Assembly: GCA_946122785.1 (NCBI GenBank)
Contig: CAMGYJ010000010.1
Coordinates: 31,909,608 to 31,973,607, forward strand
DNA length: 64,000 nucleotides
Direction of reading: 5' to 3'
DNA from: Linum tenue
Taxonomy: Eukaryota > Streptophyta > Magnoliopsida > Malpighiales > Linaceae
A program made the translations under genes and the position numbers. The notes under the pieces are model-generated. The model searched no databases. It had not been told where the DNA came from and worked only from the letters and a program-made list of their open reading frames with translations. Positions 58,871 through 64,000 of the stretch are shown here, one piece after another (position 1 is the first letter of the stretch; each line of letters starts with the position of its first letter).

Positions 58871-59409
58871 CCTATGGATCCTTAATTACTACTACGGGCT
58901 ATGGCGAGTGGTGATGCTTCCCAACTCTTGTCATAAAATATCTAATAAAATAAAAAAAATTAAATAAATAAAGTGGTAAAAAAGCCATCCAAGTTGGTTT
59001 TTGAATGGTGTGAATCAAGTAAAAAGACACCATCCCTGTTGATGGATGGTAGCATCAATTTATAGAGGAAAAATTGGTTGTGTCCGAGTAGGAATGAGTT
59101 TCCTTTTGCTAGTAGGTCATGGGTTAAGAATGTGTGTCCTACATGAAAAATAATTTGTATTCCTTATCAGAAAATGAAAAGGTATTATTAAGGCCACGTT
59201 GTTTGGCTATTTATGGATTAATTAATTCATTGGCTTTATCATAAGCCCAACAGGAAAAAGAAGAAAATATGTATTTTTTGTTAAGTGAGAGTTGGAAGTG
59301 AGATAAATTACTATCATGGATGACTTGGCCATAAAGGAAGAGGGCTCCTTATGTGATAGGGTGTTGTGAAAGCCACTGGTTGATTCGTGTACTTGGTACT
59401 ATTGGTATC

Positions 59410-59457
59410 AACAACTTAGTTCATAATATCTTATGAACTAAGTTGTTGGGGGTATTT
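59410..59457 (+). other. Stem-loop and polypurine tract next to the 3' LTR (second copy)
   Basis: A perfect 17-bp stem, AACAACTTAGTTCATAA and its complement (59410-59426, 59431-59447), has a 4-base loop and is followed by GGGGG and then the LTR. It is equivalent to 18228-18184 of the first copy, with a G-C pair replaced by A-T. Confidence 0.72.
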
Positions 59458-60340
59458 ATTTACACCAAAATATTTTCTCCCTTGAAATACTACTTGGGTG
59501 ACCATCTGGTACTTGGTCACCATGTGTCCGGTCTCAGGGTAACCATCCAACCTCAAAGTGGATGGTAGCATCCCACATTATGGATATCATCCAACCTCTA
59601 AGTGGATGGTACCATCCGATATTAGTGGACATTATCCAACCTCTTAGTGGATGGTAATCATCCCACATCAAGGATACCATCCAACCCTAGGTGGATGGTA
59701 GCATCCAATATCATGTACACCATCCAAAGTACTAATTGGATGCTACCATCCCACATCATGGATACCATCAAACCCTAGGTGGATGGTACCATCCCATATC
59801 ATGGACACCATCCAACATCAAGGACACCATCCAAAGGACTAATTGGATGGTTACCATCTCATATCATGGATGGTACCATCCATGTTGATATAGGATGACA
59901 TGGTGACATGTCCAGAGACTTCTTTGCAGCAACTGACTTATGTAGAGGCTACGTGGAGCTACTTTTCAGGAGGAGGAGAGAGAGCAGTGGAAGGACTCAG
60001 CACAACAAAATTAGAAGCAACCTTCTGGAGCAGGCAGACAATCACAATCCAACACAAAGACAATTTGTCTCAACTGTCCCTTTTCTTTTTTTCTCTGTAG
60101 TTTGCAGAGCTCTCTTCTATGAAGGATCCTCCATAGCAATAGTCTTAGTTGTAGTCGCAGAGCTCTCAAGGAATCTCCATAGGAGTAGTGTAAGGTAACG
60201 TAGATTCCCCATACACTAAACACCCTCGTTCGAACATTGTTTGAAGAGGTGTGGACCGTAGTAACGATAGTCACCTTCATAAAAGTCAGGCGCAACCCAT
60301 CTACCCATTTTTCCACCGTTAACAAGGCCACAAAGGGAGC
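59458..60340 (+). repeat. 3' LTR of the second non-autonomous element
   Basis: It starts ATTTACACCAAAAT (compare TGTTGACACCTAAAAT). It contains GGAATCTCCATAGGAGTAGT and ACACCCTCGTTCGAAC, which match the minus-strand LTR of the first copy. Its first half holds a 44-45-bp tandem array (59530-59880, at least six units) of GTGGATGGTACCATCC-type palindromes. Both ends are approximate. The 42-58-codon frames on it are not genes. Confidence 0.65.
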
Positions 60341-60428
60341 TTAAACCATCCAAAAATGTAATTTCGACTTACACTGCAGGGCCAGAAAAATACAAATGAA
60401 TTAGACGGTGGCCAAGTTTGTATTTTCA

Positions 60429-60560
60429 ACTAATAATAGAAAGGTTATCAACACGATTTACAATATTTTCATCTAATAATAGAAAGGTTATCAACACGAT
60501 TTACAATATTTTCAGCTAATAATAGACATGTTATCAACCTGCTTACCCGCATTACCAATC
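60429..60560. repeat. 43-bp tandem repeat, three copies
   Basis: CTAATAATAGAAAGGTTATC recurs at 60430, 60473 and, with changes, 60516, each followed by AACACGATTTACAATATTTT or a variant. Confidence 0.85.
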
Positions 60561-61169
60561 GCAATGTCCACGGCTGGTATGGAGATATCATCATTCGCAA
60601 AGTCGTCGTATCCAATTCCCACATTTGCGACAAGAAACATCAACAACACACAAAACCACGACGCATGACAAATTATTAATCCATTTTATATTTGAAAGTC
60701 AACAACTCACCTTCATATAAACATCTTCACCCTCGAAGATGTTTTCATCACACGGTATTTTATTTAGGTTTGCGTCATTGAAGATATATAGGCCTTATTA
60801 ACAACGTTATTAATAATTTCTAGTAAATCGACTAAAAAAATAATTTCTAGTAACGTTCTTACTAATCTTGAACCACGTCATCAACCAATAGTATACGTTA
60901 TTAACACGCTAAAGTTACAATTTTAAAAACATTCAACCAAATTATCAACCAATATTATCATACCTTATTAACCGACCACCAAACTATTATTAAAAATATT
61001 ATTGCAATTATTAACTGGAAAAATATATTGCTACGCCAACATTTCAACTTTTTCCATCTCCTTATTAACATTTTCAGATTATGATATTAATATCATTTTC
61101 GCATTCAACATATTGGCAGCTCATATTATTATACGTAATCGACCGACCACTACCCTATGATTAATTTTA

Positions 61170-61469
61170 GAATTAATTCCACTAGAAAGCCCAAACTATA
61201 CTAAAAGTGTCATTTGTGTACTAAACTATTCAATATGACAAATCTGACACAAACTATATGTGTTGGTAACATTTGTGTCATAAATTATTCAAATATGACA
61301 AATCTGGCACAAACCACATAGATGCTGACTAGATTTTCAGTTAAATACTAACGGTCAACGCCGGTTAACATTAATGGAAAAACAGTTCGTGTAAGATTTG
61401 TCATATTGAATAGTTTAGGATACAAATAACATTTTTTGAATAGTTTGAGTTTTCTAGTGGAATTAGCCC
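61170..61469. mobile_element. Mutator-like MITE
   Basis: Inverted ends with TAATTCCACTAGAAA, continuing CAAACTAT and CTAAACTATTCAATATGACA on both sides. The 9-bp duplication TTAATTTTA (61161-61169, 61470-61478) is perfect. Confidence 0.85.
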
Positions 61470-62314
61470 TTAATTTTATTACTTGAATTATTAACGGGTA
61501 ACTACATTGTTATCCATCCATATTACTAAGCATTAGTAACCGACCACGCGACTATTATTAATTATAATACCACAATTATCAATATTTTTGTGACGGGCAC
61601 TACTACTTACCTCGTCAACGTGTCAACAATATGATATTAATATCATTATTAACATTTTTACCACCATTATTAACTCTTTTCCATCCCTTATCAACATTCA
61701 ACTTTACGAACTTAACAACATTACAAACTAACAACATAACAATTCACCGACACGTATATACTACCCACAAAACATGAAAGCTTCCATAACAAACTCAAAA
61801 TGCACTGGCCGTTCCATGTCAACGCTAGTTACCCAACCACACTACGACCCTCGCGATCGAGTATTGGCACCGCCCGTTCAATGGCGTCGTCGCAAAATGG
61901 GCGGCTGTTGCGGAGTAGCGTCGAAGCTGAGGTCGTCGGAGAACTGGATGGGTGTTGCGTAGTCGCCAAACGGCAACCTGAAGTCAGGTCGCGGACCACG
62001 GAGCTATTCGAAGAAACAGCGCCGTAGAGGATGCGGCCGGAGGGAAGGTTTTTAGGGTTTGAGAGGAGAATGATCTTTTGGAAATTGTTTGCGGGCGCCC
62101 GTTATTGGGTCTAATCCCGTTTTTTCAACATTTTTGTTAATATGATTAATTTTAATTATATTCCATCTTTGTCATTGTAGGTAGATAGTCAATGATTAGT
62201 AGCAATTATCTCACTCCTCCTTCTATTGGTTGGAATAGATTTAAGATTCGGTTAAAGGACCTTATCTAACTCGGAGTAGGACTGACTTCTTGAACATATT
62301 ATTTAGGCTAATGT

Positions 62315-62652
62315 TTATTGTTTATCCAAACCTTTTCAGATTCTTTTATATATCCAAACCTATTAAAATGCTATTAATTAGCCAAATCTTTCACAATTCA
62401 TCAAAATATTAGTCATTTTTATATTATCATTAATAACTTTGTAACTTTTTTCTTAGTTAAAATACTAAAATTTTGGAATGTTGACCTTCATGTGTCTCTT
62501 CCAAGTCAGTATGATGTTGTCAATTCAATATTACTAACAAAATTGCTAACTAAAAGTTAACATTTGACTAATTTTTATTATTTTAATAGGTTTGACTAAT
62601 AAAAAAAAATATGAAAAAGATTTGACTAATAAATAGTAATTACCCTGCCTAT
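62315..62652. mobile_element. Probable Mutator-like MITE
   Basis: The ends GGCTAATG and (inverted) GGCAGGGTAATTAC are followed on both sides by CCTATTAAAAT and TTAGTC/TTAGCC words. The flanks TATTATTTA and TATTACTTA agree at 8 of 9 bases. Confidence 0.55.
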
Positions 62653-62989
62653 TACTTATTTTCTCCCGTTTTAGTAGCATCTTACAAATCTATATAATTT
62701 ATGAAGCAGATTCATGGGCTACTTTTGCAGGGATTCAAAATTGGAGGCTTCTGAGAGCTTCACGGAGGGGCAGTTTTGTAATTGAACTTAACTTAAATGA
62801 TGTTGTGCGTTTTCACACCCTCCTCCGCCCATCATCTGGATCCGGCCACCTCTTTTGTTAGCATAAGGGCTTTGTCTATGACCCAATACCGACTATTGCG
62901 GCCCACTGTCTATGGCCCATATGCTCCATTGGCGGACTCCTACTCTCAATTGTGTTCAGTGCTGGGTAACCTAATTCACCAGATGGCTT

Positions 62990-63996
62990 CCTGCAGGTTT
63001 AATTCGTCGTATGAATGCCCATATGGCTCGTTTCTGGTGGGGGGCAGTTCAGGGACAACGCCGGATTCATTGGATAGCCTGGAAGACATTGTGTGGGAGT
63101 AAGCATGAGGGAGGCTTGGGTTTCCGTGAATTTGGGTGCTTTAATCAAGCATTGCTGGCTAAGGTTGCGTGGCGGATTCTTTCCGAGCCTTCATCTCTTC
63201 TGGCTCGTATTCTTAAAGGGCGCTATTTTGTTCATGATCACTCACTGCTGGAGGCATCTTCTGGTTCCAATCCTTCGTGGGGATGGAGGAGCATCCTCCA
63301 TGGGCGCGACTTGCTCTCTCGAGGCTTACGCTGGCAAGTAGGCTGTGGAGAGTCGATTCGGGCCTTTGAAGATGCTTGGTTGCCCACGTCTCCACCATCT
63401 GTTCCCATTCGGCGTCAGGGTGCCCCTGCTTCATTTCCTTTTGTTTCTGCTCTGATTGATCCGGGATCCCACACTTGGAATATGGCGGCACTGCATTTGT
63501 TTTTCAGTCCTGAATCTGTTAAGCTCATCTTGTCAATTCCTTTGTCGAAAATCCCAATTCCGGATGCGTTGATTTGGCATTACGAATCTTCAGGTGTTTT
63601 CCAGGTACGCTCTGCTTATCATCTTGCTTTTCAAATTTCACGTGCGAATATTGGTCATCTGCAGGTCAATCAAGTTGATCATGGAATGTGGTTGTGGTTG
63701 TGGAACTTGAAATTGCCTCCCAAACTGAATTTTTTGTTTGGCAATGTCTTAATCGGATCTTGCCAACTAGAGAAGCCTTATCATTCAGGGGTCTTGATAT
63801 TATTCCGATTTGCCCGGTTTGTGGTCGGAAGGTTGAATCGATAGAACACTTGTTTTTTACCTGTCCTTTTGCCCGGAAATTATGGAATTTGGTGGGGTTC
63901 CGGACAGAACTTGCGAGTTGGGATAAGCGATCATTTGCTAGTATGGTCCGAGGTTCGTTTGGAGTCCAGGGAGGCGGAATGGCGTCATCAAGTTAA
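62990..63996 (+). pseudogene. LINE (non-LTR retrotransposon) ORF2 C-terminal region
   Basis: The frame has LPAGLIRRMNAHMARFWWG, then HWIAWKTLC, GGLGFREFGCFNQALLAKVA, WRILSEPSSLLARILKGRYF and LLSRGLRWQVGCGESIRAFE. This is the region between the reverse transcriptase and the zinc-binding domain in plant L1-type ORF2 proteins. At a T run near 63730 the frame shifts, and it continues WQCLNRILPTREALSFRG and CPVCGRKVESIEHLFFTCPF (zf-RVT domain, CX2C...HX4C type). Upstream of about 62990 the homology ends, so the copy is 5'-truncated. The window edge cuts off any 3' part. Confidence 0.85.
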
Positions 63997-64000
63997 TGAA

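Larger units (their letters stand above)
54380..62280. mobile_element. Candidate large inverted-repeat element, AT-rich interior
   Basis: The left edge (TTATTGGTTGTTAGTGGATA, then TTAATGAGGAATTATTAG) resembles the inverted right edge near 62160-62270 and also the terminal repeats of the 11103-14727 element. Just inside, both edges are GC-richer and gene-like (54590-54960; 61840-62060). Much of the interior has the same TTATTAACG-type AT-rich sequence (56580-57790, 60430-61740). No TSD could be set and no transposase is seen, so this is tentative. Confidence 0.4.

Noticed and set aside
62797..63102. 101-codon ORF at the left of the LINE fragment
   Set aside because: It runs in a different frame from the reverse-transcriptase homology and shows no motif; its second half is a shadow of the LINE frame.

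Overview
This window is nuclear DNA of a flowering plant, probably a eudicot; the species cannot be told from it. It is AT-rich, has GT-AG introns, holds interstitial TTTAGGG-like (plant telomere-type) motifs, and is packed with plant transposon families: Copia and other LTR elements, TRIMs, Mutator-like, hAT, Harbinger and LINE. I see one conventional cellular gene. No rRNA, intact tRNA or CRISPR array is visible.

The gene is a plant lipoxygenase (linoleate/linolenate dioxygenase) on the + strand, 36128..51629, in seven exons whose splice phases all agree and which give 886 residues. All five iron ligands are present. Exon 1 is separated from exon 2 by an 11.7 kb intron full of transposon insertions. 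A TATA box lies about 60 bp before the ATG.

Left of the gene (1-36 kb) is layered transposon sequence. A 4.8 kb Mutator-like element holds ~805-bp tandem repeats (378-5198). A hAT element contains another hAT (5247-6550). An inverted-LTR TRIM composite follows (8804-9767). Nested hAT-type MITEs lie at 10.1-11.1 kb, and a large inverted-repeat element with foldback units at 11.1-14.7 kb. The deepest nest runs from 15355 to 33170: an outer Mutator-like element holds a complete 14.6 kb minus-strand LTR retrotransposon (16834-31397, 5-bp duplication CCCCC). That in turn holds an almost intact Copia element (18628-23442, duplication TTAAA) and a Mutator-like element (23812-27397) with a third one inside it (24461-25797).

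Right of the gene are a Mutator-like element with a hAT MITE inside it (51730-52833), a LINE 3' end, and an AT-rich inverted-repeat-bounded region (about 54.4-62.3 kb). That region contains a retrotransposon LTR fragment and a decayed second member of the 16.8-31.4 kb LTR family. A LINE reverse-transcriptase C-terminal fragment runs off the right edge.

The least familiar material is in two families. The first is a non-autonomous LTR family with a gag-like protein ending in a Trp-rich motif, a hairpin beside the polypurine tract that carries a compensatory change between its two members, and LTRs filled with GGTACC-centred palindromes. The second is a foldback family whose ends carry GTCGAC palindromes spaced exactly 21 bp apart. 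Element boundaries were set by eye from terminal repeats and target-site duplications (TSDs).
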